In this document: piece by piece, positions 20,846-33,403 of the stretch | Layout: every line of letters starts with the position of its first letter | Position numbering within the stretch: the first letter of the stretch is position 1 | Source of the DNA: Mactra quadrangularis | Taxonomy: Eukaryota > Mollusca > Bivalvia > Venerida > Mactridae | Length of the DNA: 64,000 nt | NCBI GenBank assembly: GCA_025267735.1 | Contig: CM046300.1 | Location: 35,039,322 to 35,103,321 of the forward strand | Direction of reading: 5' to 3' | Notes under the pieces: generated by a model | Seen by the model: only the letters and a program-made list of their open reading frames with translations | Told to the model about the DNA's origin: nothing | Database searches by the model: none | Made by a program: the position numbers and the translations under genes

Positions 20846-23001
20846 ACTGAAGGGTGTAATGCATAAATATTTTCAAGGTAAGTTTTCACAATCTATAATT
20901 TGTACGAGCAAATTAGAACAGAACAGAACGGTGACGCTTTTGACAAAAATTTCTTCGGTAATAATCGTCGCAATAAAAAAGCAAGAAACATAAATCATAC
21001 GGTCATTTTTTGGCCAATCAATTCCAAATATTATTGAATTATGTAGAATATTGTATACCTTTTGAATATCATTTCATAGTATTTTTAACATCTTTGTCTG
21101 ACTTAGAACTGCAAAATTGTGAAATTGACTTACGATAACTTTTTTCGTAAGAGTATTTGTAAAAATGTGCACAGATTCGAGTGGTTTATTTTAGGACAAG
21201 AGTTATACTCCTCTTCCATATGAATACATAATACACATACTAGTGTATAAAATACATACCAGATGACAAATCAACACAGATCTACTTAATAAGTATCTAA
21301 TGCACAATAAGAGGCAAACAATACAGTTTTTGTCAAGCTGGAAAAAAGTTTTTTTTTTTTCACATTTGGAATTAACTGGGTGGGGTGGATTAGGTTTAAA
21401 TGGGTTTCGCTATCATCCTAGGCGATCTTTTTTATTTGGCGAAACTGTCTAAGCCAACTTTCGACCTATATTTTTAACCAGTACAATTTGCTCTACCATT
21501 CCTGTTTGTCCAATGAAATTCTCTCCTGGTATTGAGAAATGAATACAACTTATAAGACCATTAGTTGTCCCGAAATAAAGTTAGGTATACGGTCCCAAAA
21601 TTGCAATGGATTTTTATTAACCTTGCACAGCGCCTTATATCTAAAAATATTTCTTGTTGGAACTGTGCTTGATGTGGTTAATCCGACCAGCACATAATAT
21701 AATAACTTACGATACAATAATTATATAATACAGATATTGTATTTACGAGGATAATTGATCGTAAGATCTTTATCAGTGCTAGCCACACGCAGAGGAATTA
21801 ATACTTAAATTTACAACATGTATATATGAGTTATCAAGGTCACATTGACATCATTCAGATAAAACCATGTACTTCCGGTTTTATAAGGTACGCACGTCAC
21901 AAACTATGTGCGGAGTGACGTCATAATAGTATTACAAAGAATTAAAGAGATTAAACCGATAACACTTAGAACTACGTACACGATGTCCACAGTAAATTTC
22001 TCACGCATTCATCTATATAGTTCATATTTACGTCATAGAATACCATTATGACGTAATTATAACAAAAGTTCACAAGGAACATTACTCACAATGATATGAA
22101 ATTTGACCTAGAAATCATAAGTAGGGCTAAAATCTTAAGTACGTCTGCGTTCCCGCATACTTTTCACTTAGTAAAACTCGACACTGTGGTATTCACCACT
22201 TCTGAGCTTTGAACACTTTCATGAAGATAACAACTTATATTTGACCATGACCTGGTTAGACAAATATGTGATCTATATGTTTAGTTATCATTGATAAAGA
22301 TCGTATTCAAGCATAGTGTTTACTTTCTATCTTAATAGGCTTGTAGAGAGCTGTCTTTAGACTTTATATGGGAAGAGAATAAGACAGGACTATATATTTT
22401 GTATGAGATCGTAGATTTGTCGCAGACATCGTTATAAAGCGTATTTGACCTGATTGTAGGTATCATACTAGACACCACCAAAGACAACTGCAACAATTCT
22501 AAGTCAAAAACATACACAAACACATGAGGTATGTTTTTAATAAAATGATAGATTTCCCCCCAATTAATCAGGCCTCTGTTTCTCCATAATAGTTTATACT
22601 ATTTCACAGGATTAGATCTATAGTTTATAGTAATAAGGCATTGCTCTTTTGAATGCCACCAACATCTTTGCATACGCCGAAAAATAAATCCATATGTCGA
22701 TTTCAAACACCACAGTCAAATCAGATTTAGCTAGGTCGACATAGCGTTTGTCTCGATTTTGGTATTTTGAAATGACAATGCATTAAGTTACATATCACCA
22801 GGTATAAACGATATACGCTTAGATGATTTTTTGTAGAGAAATGGGCGGAACTTGGGTGAGACTTAAAGCAAAAACCCAACCGTTTGGTAGTCCGAGATCA
22901 CTGTATTATATGTAACCTAGTAAGTGATCAGTGTTCTGGACACAGCCATCGTTTATACTCGTACTTAGTCACATAATAAATCTATCATTATTACTTTTTT
23001 G
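20846..23001. other. AT-rich stretch, one short palindrome only
   Basis: No gene is supported. 22028-22056 is a hairpin with perfect 10-bp arms (TTACGTCATA, 9-base loop). A T-run lies at about 21345. Nothing else is shared with the window. Confidence 0.45.
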
Positions 23002-23296
23002 TTGGATTTAACGCCGTAGCAACACATGGAATATGTCATATCACGGTGGTCAGTCAACCTACTCACCATTCCTGGAAAGACTGAATATCTAGGTTTAGCT
23101 GTTAACCGATTAAAATGCCCATACTTCCATCTGTGATTGACAATTGCCCTGAAACATTTAAAATCAGTGGTAGGAGGAAGAATTGTCGTAGAAATTATTC
23201 TATAATCAAGCTCCACGAAAGTATGGCTGACTCTGTGTATTATCGCAGTTGATTGAACTATTGCCATCTTTAACGGAGCGTACCTAGCCGGGCGGC
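23002..23296 (-). mobile_element. SINE family C, nearly full length
   Basis: It runs from the tail TTGGATTTAACGCCGTAGCA through the body (CATTCCTGGAAAGACT, CATCTGTGATTGACAATTGC, AAATCAGTGGTAGGAG, AGCTCCACGAAAGTATG) to the head remnant CCTAGCCGGGCGG. Between AGTATG and the head, about 55 bp do not match the copy at 47007, so the tRNA-like part is diverged or replaced. Confidence 0.8.
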
Positions 23297-24300
23297 TTGT
23301 CGTCAATTTATAAAATCACATTGTTAATTTATGAAAAGAACGAACTAAATGATTTTCATTATAAATAAAATGAAATAATATAATTGTGCATTTATTACAT
23401 CAACGACAAAACTAACGTTCACTAGCACTCTGACATACATTGTATATGCGATTCATTAAACAAATTAAAAAAAATACGTCAACCTGTTTTTTAAAAGATG
23501 AATTACAACTCGTCCTCTACTTAAGCACGTGATCCGATTTTCTTAAAAAATTAGATTTATTGTGACATGTTACAAAATGAATGAAATAAATTTCGAGTAC
23601 GCGAACCTACCGTTATGGTAAAAGAATATACTGCAATGTACTCAATGCTCTGCAATGCGAAGTTTATACTTTCTACAATTTTCAAGGGTCATTTACCGTG
23701 TTCACGCGATAATATTGTTTACATTTAAGATAAAATACTTTCCTCGGCCCAAATTTAAGACTTTGTACTTGTCGATCCCTCTGCTTTAACTTGCACGTAG
23801 AGTAATTCATTAAATAAAATGTCGACATTTAGAAATACCGACAATTACTCGTCATAATAACTGACATTCTCGCGGTTGGACATGACATATAATTGGTTTG
23901 AAATATGTAACGACTGTATATGAACCTTAAATTGATTGATAATAAGGAGAAAAGTGGAGCTCAATTATGCTCAAGAGATCGAGAAACACTTCCAACCGAT
24001 CATGACCTTGCAAATTGATTGTTATTTTGTCCTACAGAGTTCAACCAAATAGAAATTGAAATGTAAATTTGTTATACCTAGCTAACTTTGAATTTCATAA
24101 ATAATTTTGAAATTTTCTAATAGTTTTGAAAACAGTAAATAACCGGTCAACCTGGTCGCGCGAAATAACTCGAACACAATTATGTGACAACGAAACTCTT
24201 ATATAAAACCAAAAATTATGCAAGCTCGTACTTTACGATCTGCTTCGGTTCTGACCTTGAGCGAGATCTTCAAGATCATCAAGATGCTGTTATATTACAT
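23297..24300. other. No recognisable feature
   Basis: AT-rich DNA with no shared repeats and no supported frame. Confidence 0.4.
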
Positions 24301-24390
24301 TGCACTCTCCGTATAAACAGATATCCTGTAGAGCGTTGTCGTACAGGCGAGTATGCGAGGGTAAAATTTTAGATCGGGTTTTAATCAGAT
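24301..24390 (+). repeat. End module of a composite dispersed repeat
   Basis: GCACTCTCCGTATAAACAGA, then CCTGTAGAGCGTTGTCGTAC, GCGAGTATGCGAGGG and AAAATTTTAGATCGGGTTTT with AATCAGATTG. The first half matches 46512-46552 (directly after FB2-type B subrepeats) and the second half matches 46875-46910, here brought close together. Confidence 0.7.
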
Positions 24391-24837
24391 TGATTACATT
24401 GCCAATAGTTTTCCGTGTAGATTGGCGATCCAAATACCCCACCATGTAACCCGCCGCTAAAACGGGCGCACAAGGCTAAAATTTTGTTCGTAGATTTTAG
24501 AGTCCTCAATCAAAAAAAAAAATTGGTGAAATTTTCTTTAATAATTCTGTTGTTCCGGGATTCGACTAGAGTTACTGATTTTTCTCATGAAATACTGATA
24601 GTTCCTTTTTTGATTGATGGAAATGATAGTGTATGTTGTATATAATTTTCATAGAATTACTTTAATCTCACATTAATGACATAAACATTCATGTACTACC
24701 AAGTACTCATTTGTGTGAATACTATAGCTAGAATGGACATGTGTTTTCGTTTTCATTTTGCGCGTTTTTGTGAATAGGTACATAGGTTTGTCAAACTTGA
24801 GTTGACGTTTAACAAAATTCCACTTTGTCATGGCCTA
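24391..24837. other. No recognisable feature
   Basis: AT-rich, with A- and T-runs; no repeat or gene supported. Confidence 0.4.
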
Positions 24838-24925
24838 ACTTGTTAACAGCTTTATCCAGAGATTTAGCCTTTCCAGGAACGGTGAGTAGGTTGACTGATC
24901 ACTGTTATATAATCCATACAACGAC
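24838..24925 (+). mobile_element. SINE family C fragment
   Basis: CTTGTTAACAGCTTTATCCA, CAGAGATTTAGCCTTTCCAG and GGAACGGTGAGTAGGTTGAC match the central part of family C in plus orientation. Both ends are missing. Confidence 0.75.
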
Positions 24926-25589
24926 TCGTAACAGCTTATATCTCAGTTTGTTGCTCGTTGTGCATTCATGTATCACTCATATCTTCAAATTTGGAACATC
25001 GAATTGGAAGTTTTTTGTTGAGGTTGCAATTTTTGAAATATGCAAGTATATAAATATAAGTAAAACATTATTACACTATTAAATAATGTTATGCTAGTAT
25101 AATTACATCTAAAAAATATTACTAGTCCACGGACAAGTTGGCTTGAGATATTTACTTGTCCTTAGACATTAATGTATAAATGTACGAGCGGACAAGTCGG
25201 GCATAAGAATTCCTCACTCTTGCCATAGGCCAAAAAGTGCTGGTAACAATGTAACAAGCATTCGGCACTTTAGTACAAACAATCTCAAATTTGCAATGAA
25301 CTTGTAAAATGTTTATTTTTATCTTATGAATATTAAAGTTCTTATAGGTTACAGTTGTACCATAAATCACTGTTTATTGAATTAATTTTACATTATGTAA
25401 ATATTTCCGATCGATTTGATGCCAGTTTATTTATATTATCTACATTGTTAGCATATTTTCATTTTTAGCCCTCCATGAACTCTACTCCATTCTCTTTAAT
25501 TGTCTAACTGTCAATTTTCTATTCATTGTAAATTTTAGACATTGAACTTGAGTTTTGTACGGAACCCAAATAGTGACGTTGTTTTCATA

Positions 25590-25960
25590 ATTACTTTCTT
25601 GAAATTTAATATCATTTCGACTTTACGTAATATTTTGCGTGTTTCAATTGTATTTTCGATTTTACGATACACGTACATGTGTTATTTCGTCTTAACGAAA
25701 TATTATTTTTAAAACTAAAGTATTATTTCGTTTTCACGAGATATCTTTGATTTTCAAGAAAATTTATTCCAGTTTTTTAAATAAACGAAATAATACTTTG
25801 TATTGATGAAGTAGTTATTTCAAAAATATATAATAATTATCTCGAAAAAACCCAACAGAAGTATTTTAATTTGAAAAACCAAATATGATTTTTGTGAAAA
25901 CGAAATATTTCGATGGAAAGAAAATATTGAAATAATTATCTCGAAAAAATGTATTTTATA
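25590..25960. repeat. Cluster of short inverted ATTTCGT / ACGAAAT motifs
   Basis: Repeated words ATTTCGT, ACGAAAT, TCTCGAAAAAA and CACGAGATAT occur in both orientations, with local palindromes such as ATTTCGTCTTAACGAAAT at 25684-25701. Two near-identical ATAATTATCTCGAAAAAA blocks lie at about 25830 and 25935. This looks like a decayed palindromic dispersed repeat; its boundaries are not clear. Confidence 0.55.
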
Positions 25961-26459
25961 AATGTCATTTTAGGGACACCATACTTTTGTTATTGCAAGA
26001 AACGTATTGGATTCTGTGTTTAGCATATTTTATATGCGTGCTTTGAAACGATCAGTCTCTATGTTTTATCTATTTGAAATTCATGGATCTCAAAATAAGC
26101 ATTAAAATATTTAATGCTATATGCAATGATATGATTTTGACAAAACAATGGGTTTTATGTGACTTGAATAATTTAAGAGACAATTTCTATGTCTTTTAGA
26201 CTAAGTTAATGCGAAAAATAGTTCACCAGTTTTTGCTGCTGAAATCGAAATATAAACATGAAGTTTACGTTGTTAAAGTCCCATTATCAAAAGTAACGTT
26301 GCTTTTGAACTGCTAACAAAATAGACATGTATCTATTTCAAACATGATTTTTTTTAATAAATGCAAGTATTGGTTAAACATGTTCATGTTATTTATTGCA
26401 TTTCAAAGTGAAAGTAGATCATAACCGAAAGTAGAATTTGATTGTCAATTAGATTAGAG

Positions 26460-26650
26460 GACGGTTTTTTGTCAAATTTCGTGACGAGGACGATGTAAAC
26501 AAGTTACAAAATATAATAATTGCGTCATGAATATTACAGTTAGAAAAGATCATCAGAACATGATCCTCGTAACTAAACAGCCAGATCTAAATAAGCGAGT
26601 TGGCGAGCGGAGAATTTCCGATCCGATTTTAATCAGATTGAACCAGGTGG
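26460..26650 (+). repeat. Dispersed repeat shared with 46730-46915, copy 1
   Basis: Shared blocks in order: GACGATGTAAACAAGTTAC, GCGTCATGAATATTA, GCCAGATCTAAATAAGCGAG, TTGGCGAGCGGA and a GATCCGATTTTAATCAGATT end. It belongs to the same family as the terminal block at 18478 and 24360. The class is unknown. Confidence 0.75.
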
Positions 26651-26660
26651 CAACTGTTGT

Positions 26661-27730
26661 AAAAGTGACCAACCCTTTCCTGTTTGTTTTGATCAAAAGT
26701 CACAAGATGCTGTTTTTCCCCACTATAAGTGTGGACTTAACAAGTCTGATAGCCACGTACTAGGAGGTTATTATCGGCAATTATTGTATATGCGACCAAC
26801 CTTTTTTTAATTAAAAGTCTGATGAGATAAATCACAGGGAGTACCCTACACCACTTTTAAGTGTGAACTCAACAACATTTTATATAACAAAGGTAACATT
26901 TGTTAAAAAAACAACTCCCACCGGAAGAAGACGCCACGAGTTTTGAGGCAAAATCAGTTTAAACAAAAATGATCTATCTTTTGTCCCGAGTGTAGGCGTA
27001 CAATTCACCATGTTTAAGAAGTGTTTTTGTTGCATAAATGTTCATTGCCCAGCCAATCAACTATGGCCTTTTAAAATACTCCCGCATCGCATCACACCTA
27101 AACATCGATTATAGGCGCATTAAGCTAGTTCACACCATTTCACTGTTATTTTGCTGCATGTTGATTCGTCCACGGTTTGTTAATGACTGTTTCATATTAA
27201 GTGTGTATAAATTTGGATACACTTAAAATTACGCACGTCCTAATTACACTTGTACATTAAGGTGATGATGCAGCCTGCTATTTATGTCTTATTTACGTTT
27301 GGTTTATTCATACGTCTAGTGACATCGAGTCATGCAGAATAAAATAAACGGAATGGTTTTGTTTTTCAATTTGTTAAAGATTATTACCTGACATTGCCTC
27401 ATTCTATGTGTTTTAACTAAGCATATTCTCATGTTTTTAATATATTTCAGAGTTCATGGTTCAATTGTACTGGACAGTATTTGCTGACTATTTACTCTGT
27501 GTATTATGGGTAACTCACTATTTGTAAATTATGGTTACACCACGATTATTGCACAAATAAAAAAGTTATGGAACCTTTCTGGATACTTTTCTAACAGCCC
27601 TCTATAAAAATGTATTGGTATACGTGTGTATGAACAGATTGTCATTTCACATTTCGAATTATACCAGTATTACTAAGAACCTCAATCGACAAAATTCGAA
27701 GATACCGATGAAGACCAGGAAAAACCATGA
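26661..27730. other. No recognisable feature
   Basis: AT-rich DNA without a supported gene or shared repeat. Confidence 0.4.
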
Positions 27731-27734
27731 CATT

Positions 27735-28165
27735 GTATTTGTTAATATGTAATTGTATTAATATTCATATTATGTTCAATATGTAATTGTATTGATATTC
27801 ATATTATGTTAAAAACGTAACTGTATGATTATTCATATTATGTTTAATATGTAATTGTATTAATATTCATATTATGTTCAATATGTAACTGTATTAATAT
27901 TCATTTTATGTTCAATTATGTTCAACTCATTTTATGTAATTACTTATATACATTTGTATATACATAACATGACATTGTAATTGTACATGACAAGATGTCA
28001 AAATGACATAAGTTGAATAAAAATATTACTATTCTATTTGTAATTGTATTAATCTATTCATATTAAAAATGTTCAATATGTAATTGTATTAATATTCATA
28101 TTATGTTCAATATGTTTTTGTATTACTTTTTATATTATGTTCAATTGTATTGTTAAAAAAGTGTT
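27735..28165 (+). repeat. 34-bp tandem array, interrupted
   Basis: Units contain AATATGTAATTGTATTAATA plus TTCATATTATGTTC (34 bp). Five or six units lie at 27735-27925 and about three more at 28035-28150, separated by about 110 bp of unrelated sequence. No palindrome of note. Confidence 0.85.
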
Positions 28166-28729
28166 GCTAATTTAATGCAATAAAGTTATGTTATATTTAA
28201 AAGAAATAAAAGGTAAAATGTTAACTTACCAACAAAATGAAGAACTTGTGGGTTTTTTATGAAAGGGTCAATAAGTTCTAGTATATTGTTATTGACCAAG
28301 ATTGCCTATAAGATGTGCTAGCCTATAGTTATATAAAAATTGTTAATAAGTTTTTATTAACAGGTGTTCTAAGTTGTTGGGAAGTCGATCAATATAACAA
28401 ATAAGTGAACAATCTCTGTAAATTAAGTCTAGTGAAGTCTAGATTGAACCGGCCACATCATGTAAAATGCAAAATCATACAGCAAAAACCGAATAAGAAC
28501 TTGATAATGATCAAATCAGTTGTCTACACACGTATTCTCAAATAAAAAAAACCCGTTATTAAAACAAATAACTTACCATTCCCATTTTTTATTTGTATCA
28601 ATTGCTAATGACAGCGCCCCTAGTGAGGTACAAACATCTTGTGGCGTGAATGTTATTCAGTGCTTGTAGGAATTGAGAATATTGGGTAAAAAAACCCACG
28701 AAGTGCAATCTTACGACTCAAATAATTTA

Positions 28730-30445
28730 AACTAGTTTACATGGTATACTCTACCTAGTTTATATTGTGTAACTTTACCTAGTTTACATGATGTAACTTT
28801 ACCTAGTTAACATGGTGTAACTTTACCTAGTTTACATGGTGTAACTTTACCTAGTTTACATTGTGTAACTTTACATAGTTTACATGGTGTAACTCTACCT
28901 AGTTAACATGGTGTAACTTTACCTAATTTACATGGTGTAGCTTTACCTAGTTAACATGGTGTAATTTTACCTAGTTTACATGGTGTAACTTTACCTAGTT
29001 AACATGGCGTAACTTAACCTAGTTTACATGCTGTAACTTTACCTAGTTACCATGGTGTAACTTTACCTAGTTACCATGGTGTAACTTTACCTAGTTTACA
29101 TGGTGTAACTTTACCTAGTTAACATGGTGTAACTTTACCTAGTTAACATGATGTAACTTTACCTAGTTAACATGGTGTAACTTTACCTAGTTAACATGAT
29201 GTATCTTTACCTAGTTAACATGATGTAACTTTACCAAGTTAACACGGTGTAATTTTACCTAGTTACCATGGTGTAACTTTACCTAGTTAACATGGTGTAA
29301 CTTTACCTAGTTTACATGGTGTAACTTTACCTAGTTTACATTGTGTAACTTTACATAGTTTACATGGAGTAACTCTACCTAGTTAACATGGTGTAACTTT
29401 ACCTAATTTACATGGTGTAACTTTACCTAGTTAACATGGTGTAATTTTACCTAGTTTACATGGTGTAACTTTACCTAGTTTACATGGTGTAACTTTACCT
29501 AGTTAACATGGTGTAACTTTACCTAGTTTACATGGTGTAACTTTACCTAGTTAACATGATGTAACTTTACCTAGTTAACATGGTGTAACTTTACCTAGTT
29601 AACATGATGTATCTTTACCTAGTTAACATGATGTAACTTTACCAAGTTAACACAGTGTAATTTTACCTAGTTACCATGGTGTAACTTTACCTAGTTAATA
29701 TGGTGTAACTTTACCTAGTTTACATGGTGTAATTTTACCTAGTTTACATTGTGTAACTTTACCTAGTTTACATGGTGTAACTTTACCTAGTTTACATTGT
29801 GTAACTTTACCTAGTTTACATTGTGTAACTTTACCTAGTTTACATGGTGTAACTTTACATAGTTTACATGGAGTAACTCTACCTAGTTAACATGGTGTAA
29901 CTTTACCTAGTTTACATGGTGTAACTTTACCTAGTTTACATTGTGTAACTTTACATAGTTTACATGGAGTAACTCTACCTAGTTAACATGGTGTAACTTT
30001 ACCTAATTTACATGGTGTAACTTTACCAAGTTAACATTGTGTAACTTTACCAAGTTAACATGGTGTAACTCTACCTAGTTAATTTTGTGTAACTATACAT
30101 CGTTAACATGGTATAACTCTACTTAGCTTATATTTTGTAACTTTACCTACTTTACATGGTGTAACTCTACCTAGTTATTATTGTGTAACTAGACAAAGTA
30201 AACATGGTCCAACTTTACCTCGTTAATATGTTGTAACTTTACCTAGTTAATATGGTATAACTCTACCTAGTTAATATGCTATAACTCTTCTTAGCTTATA
30301 TTGTGTATTTTTACCTAGTTAACATGGTGTATCTTTACCTAGTTAACCTAGTATTACTTTACCTAGTTTACATGCTGTAACTTTACCTAGTTTACATGCT
30401 GTAACTTTACCTAGTTAACATGGTGTAACTTTACGTCGTTTACTT
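28730..30445 (+). repeat. 1.7 kb array of a 24-bp unit
   Basis: About 71 units of GGTGTAACTTTACCTAGTTA plus ACAT. Variants at fixed positions (GTTAAC or GTTTAC, CATTGTG, ACATAG, CTCTACC) form longer patterns: the block at 28861 recurs at 29341 (offset 480, 20 units) and again at 29941 (offset 600, 25 units). The last few hundred bases are more diverged, as expected at an array edge. It is a minisatellite or short-unit satellite; no function can be inferred. Confidence 0.95.
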
Positions 30446-30598
30446 AAAAATAAAGAAACCCTTCAAAAATCGATATAATAATAAATTAACAAATATCTTC
30501 TATAATTTATATGAATTAATTTTTCTATAAAGTTTAAAGCGTGATCAGGTGTCTTCTTGTGCTTCACATTTGACAAGTACATTTATAACTTCGATATA

Positions 30599-31062
30599 CA
30601 GTATAACCTGCATTAACAGCCACCTGCTATCAGCGGTCATCTGCTGTGGTCAATCTGGCTTCCTCCAAATGAAAATACCTTTATTTTGCACCTGTTATAA
30701 CAACCACCTGCTGTCAGTGGCCAGTGGTCACCTATTTCCTTACAAAGTAATCAATTTATCTGCATTAAGTGGTCACGGTCAATTAAATTTTAGAATTAAC
30801 AAAGTGTCACCATCATTGTATAATCGTCCAGACGTGTGACAACCCACCCAGTTGAGTCTTTAAACAGGCAAAATTTATGAACTAAATGTCATAACAAAAA
30901 GTACGACTTCCAATTTACAACTGACATTGTCACCTGTGCCCTTTTGAAGATCATTTTATAAGAAACTGCATAAAACTATTACGATTGATTTTAGTGGTCA
31001 CCTGCTGTAAGCAGCCAATCTAGTCAATTCCCTTCACTGGCTACTTAATGCAGGTTCTACTG
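30599..31062. mobile_element. 464-bp pogo/Tigger-like MITE with TA duplication
   Basis: Ends CAGTATAACCTGCATTAA and its complement TTAATGCAGGTTCTACTG are flanked by TA on both sides (30597-30598, 31063-31064). Internal subterminal words (CACCTGCTGTCAGTGG, GTGGTCACCTGCTG) occur in several copies in both orientations. CAG ends with a TA duplication fit the pogo/Tigger group of Tc1/mariner. No transposase is present. Confidence 0.85.
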
Positions 31063-31260
31063 TATTTATTTACTACTATATGTGACCAGTGTATATAAAT
31101 ATGCAATGACCTTCAAACATTTATAGACAAATGTGTTTGGAGAAAAATCATCCATACCGCGAGCAATTTTCTATAACTGAAAATTAATTTGTGTGACTTG
31201 GTTTAAATTATGTGAATGCATATTTTGAAATTCCTCAGATGATTATTTACTTTGTTTTAT

Positions 31261-31585
31261 ACGTAGGTCAGGGACGGATCCAGGATTTTTTTCTAGGGGG
31301 TCCGAACTTTTCTAGGGGGGGGGGGGGGTCCGAACTTTTCTAGGGGGGGTCCAAACCTTTTTAGGGGGGGGGGCGGGTCCGAACCTCGAACCACAACCAC
31401 ATTATACACATTTTGCAGAAAAAATGCAAAATATTGATAACAAAAACTACATTACCATTAAATCTATGTTGAGCACCGAGAAAAATTACAGGCAAGAAAT
31501 ACACTAATGGACAGGTACACATTTCAAATTCTAGGGGGGGGGGTCCGGACCCCTTACCCCCTCCGCTGGATCCGCCTATGTAGGT
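31261..31585. mobile_element. 309-bp hAT-like MITE with G-run subtermini
   Basis: The element proper is 31269-31577. The ends CAGGGACGGATCCAG and CTGGATCCGCCT are inverted partners. Flanks ACGTAGGT (31261-31268) and ATGTAGGT (31578-31585) match at 7 of 8 positions. Near the left end, CTAGGGGG followed by TCCGAAC occurs three times with G-runs of different length, and GGGGGGTCCGGACCCC occurs near the right end. Confidence 0.75.
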
Positions 31586-32184
31586 AAATGTGAATCAGTT
31601 TATCCTAAAAACAGCATTTTCTTCTACGCCTTTTGGAAGGCACTGTATATATCATATCATGTGACAGTCCTGTCTATATATATATACGTACTGAAATAAA
31701 TCTCTCGACCTTTCTAAACAAACACGAATAAAGAGCGATGATCAAACAAATTCGAGGCATTAAGTACAACGAACAGTGTACTCAAAATTTATCCTTTATT
31801 TATTCAACAAAAAGTACGACCAAATATAATAAAGACCATAGAATTATTTTATTTTTGTGAAAATTTAGCGCCATAAATTACGGTGGCGTACAATTAACAC
31901 ATTGTGATTTTATTAACTGCACGTTGATAGCGACCACTCGTCCTTGACGTTTTAACTGTCCCACATGCCATATATTTAGTCTAATATTGAAGTGTGGGAG
32001 TAGAGGGCTTACGTCTAACGTCAAAATAGTCATAAATTTCTACGTTCACTTCATGCCGTCTGTTTTTTAAATAGACATTTATACAATGTTTGCCTTCAAA
32101 ATAAGGCCACATACTTAACATATGTCAGATTTTCTACTGAGAAAAACGGTTCGCTAAAACTGTTACAACTTTTAAGCATGCAGG
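31586..32184. other. No recognisable feature
   Basis: Contains a short TA run at 31675-31686; otherwise nothing identifiable. Confidence 0.4.
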
Positions 32185-32685
32185 TTGATTTCACTTCGGA
32201 ACTACATCGGCGATCTTCTTCGCAGATAAACCGCGGATATCATAATGTGAGAAAGTAGTTCTAACATGGGATCTGTAGAAAACGTGAAATTGATGGAATT
32301 TGGTTTCTGTGCTAATATAGTCTGAACTTCACAGAAATACGACGTGTGAGACATTGTACTGATGAAATGTTTGATAAAGCATGTACAATGTATATTATTA
32401 AATGTTGTACATGAAAATGAGAGGTGGTCGTGTTTCAGTGTATATGTAGATAATCCATGGCCATTTGTCATGATTAAGACTTCTGAATGTTGTTTTGTAG
32501 TTAACTAGCAAAAAACGCATGAAAATTGTTAGATCATATTGCCTTTACACGTCCATATTTGAGCAATAATAGAACTACTTGCAAGCGAGTAATTCGCCAG
32601 GACTTATAACCTGGTTGTATTCCTACTACTGATATCAGAGGTATATCTTCGTAGAAGATCGCCGAGGTTGTTCCGAATGTTGATT
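32185..32685. mobile_element. 489-bp MITE, CATTCGGAAC family
   Basis: Left end CACTTCGGAACTACATCGGC and right end GCCGAGGTTGTTCCGAATG are inverted partners, flanked by TTGATT at 32185-32190 and 32680-32685. The right 100 bp on the minus strand is colinear with 37689-37837 and 5316-5420. A minus-strand frame of 89 codons inside it has no recognisable domain. Confidence 0.8.
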
Positions 32686-32849
32686 ACATTGTTGCTTTTC
32701 AACTATGTTTTAGCCATATCTCGATGTCCAGTGCTTTGATATCTAAGCCTAAACTTAAACTTGTTAAACACTGACAATAGCCAGTGGCTGTCAATTGTTT
32801 CTTGATACAGTGGTAAGTAAGTGGACGATATAACAATAAAACTCGGTTA

Positions 32850-32930
32850 TCTTAGGCGGATCTAGCGGGGGGGGGGGGGGGTCAGGGGGTCCAGATCACC
32901 CCTGAAATTTCTAAAATGTACCGTTCATGA
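32850..32930. repeat. End fragment with G-run, related to the GGATCCAG MITE
   Basis: AGGCGGATCTAGC followed by a 13-base G-run, then GTCAGGGGGTCCAGATCACC. AGGCGGATCNAGC matches the complement of the right end of the element at 31269. The partner end was not found, so this copy is probably truncated. Confidence 0.6.
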
Positions 32931-33227
32931 CTGTATTTTTTTAAAAACTGAAAGCCATTTTAAGTAGCATAAAGTTATTTTTCTTTGGCTCGTTTCGCTT
33001 GCCTTTGTGCTTAATATAGATATAATGGTTATGTAGTTTTTATTTTTAATATGTTGCTTTATTCTAAGCTCTCGTTATAGCCTAGCCAATATGGCAGCCC
33101 CCATGATTATCTGCGAGTAATGTGTAGAGCAGAAAAAAATTGAGAAGTACCGCATGCAGAGACATTATCAAAACTGATTACAAACAGAATGCAACGCATC
33201 AGCGTTGCGCCAATAATAGAAGAGTAA

Positions 33228-33282
33228 AACTCGGTTATACCATACACGTCGGACTTAGAAAAAAGTATGTTATAACCGAGGT
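33228..33282. repeat. Short hairpin, 18-bp arms
   Basis: AACTCGGTTATACCATAC at 33228-33245 pairs with GTATGTTATAACCGAGGT at 33264-33282 with two mismatches, around an 18-base loop. Probably a small MITE or the core of one. Confidence 0.75.
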
Positions 33283-33403
33283 ACGTAAACGAATATTGTG
33301 ATCTAACATTTCGTAAGTATGAATGTCCGGACCGGGAATCTAACCCATGGCTCTTAAATTTGTAGTACGACGCGCTACTGACCATGGTAATCGGTATGAC
33401 ACC

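Noticed and set aside
22965..23306. 113-codon minus-strand frame
   Set aside because: It lies almost wholly inside a SINE C copy.
28730..30445. CRISPR-like array (regular 24-bp repeats)
   Set aside because: There are no spacers; units are directly adjacent, and the context is eukaryotic.
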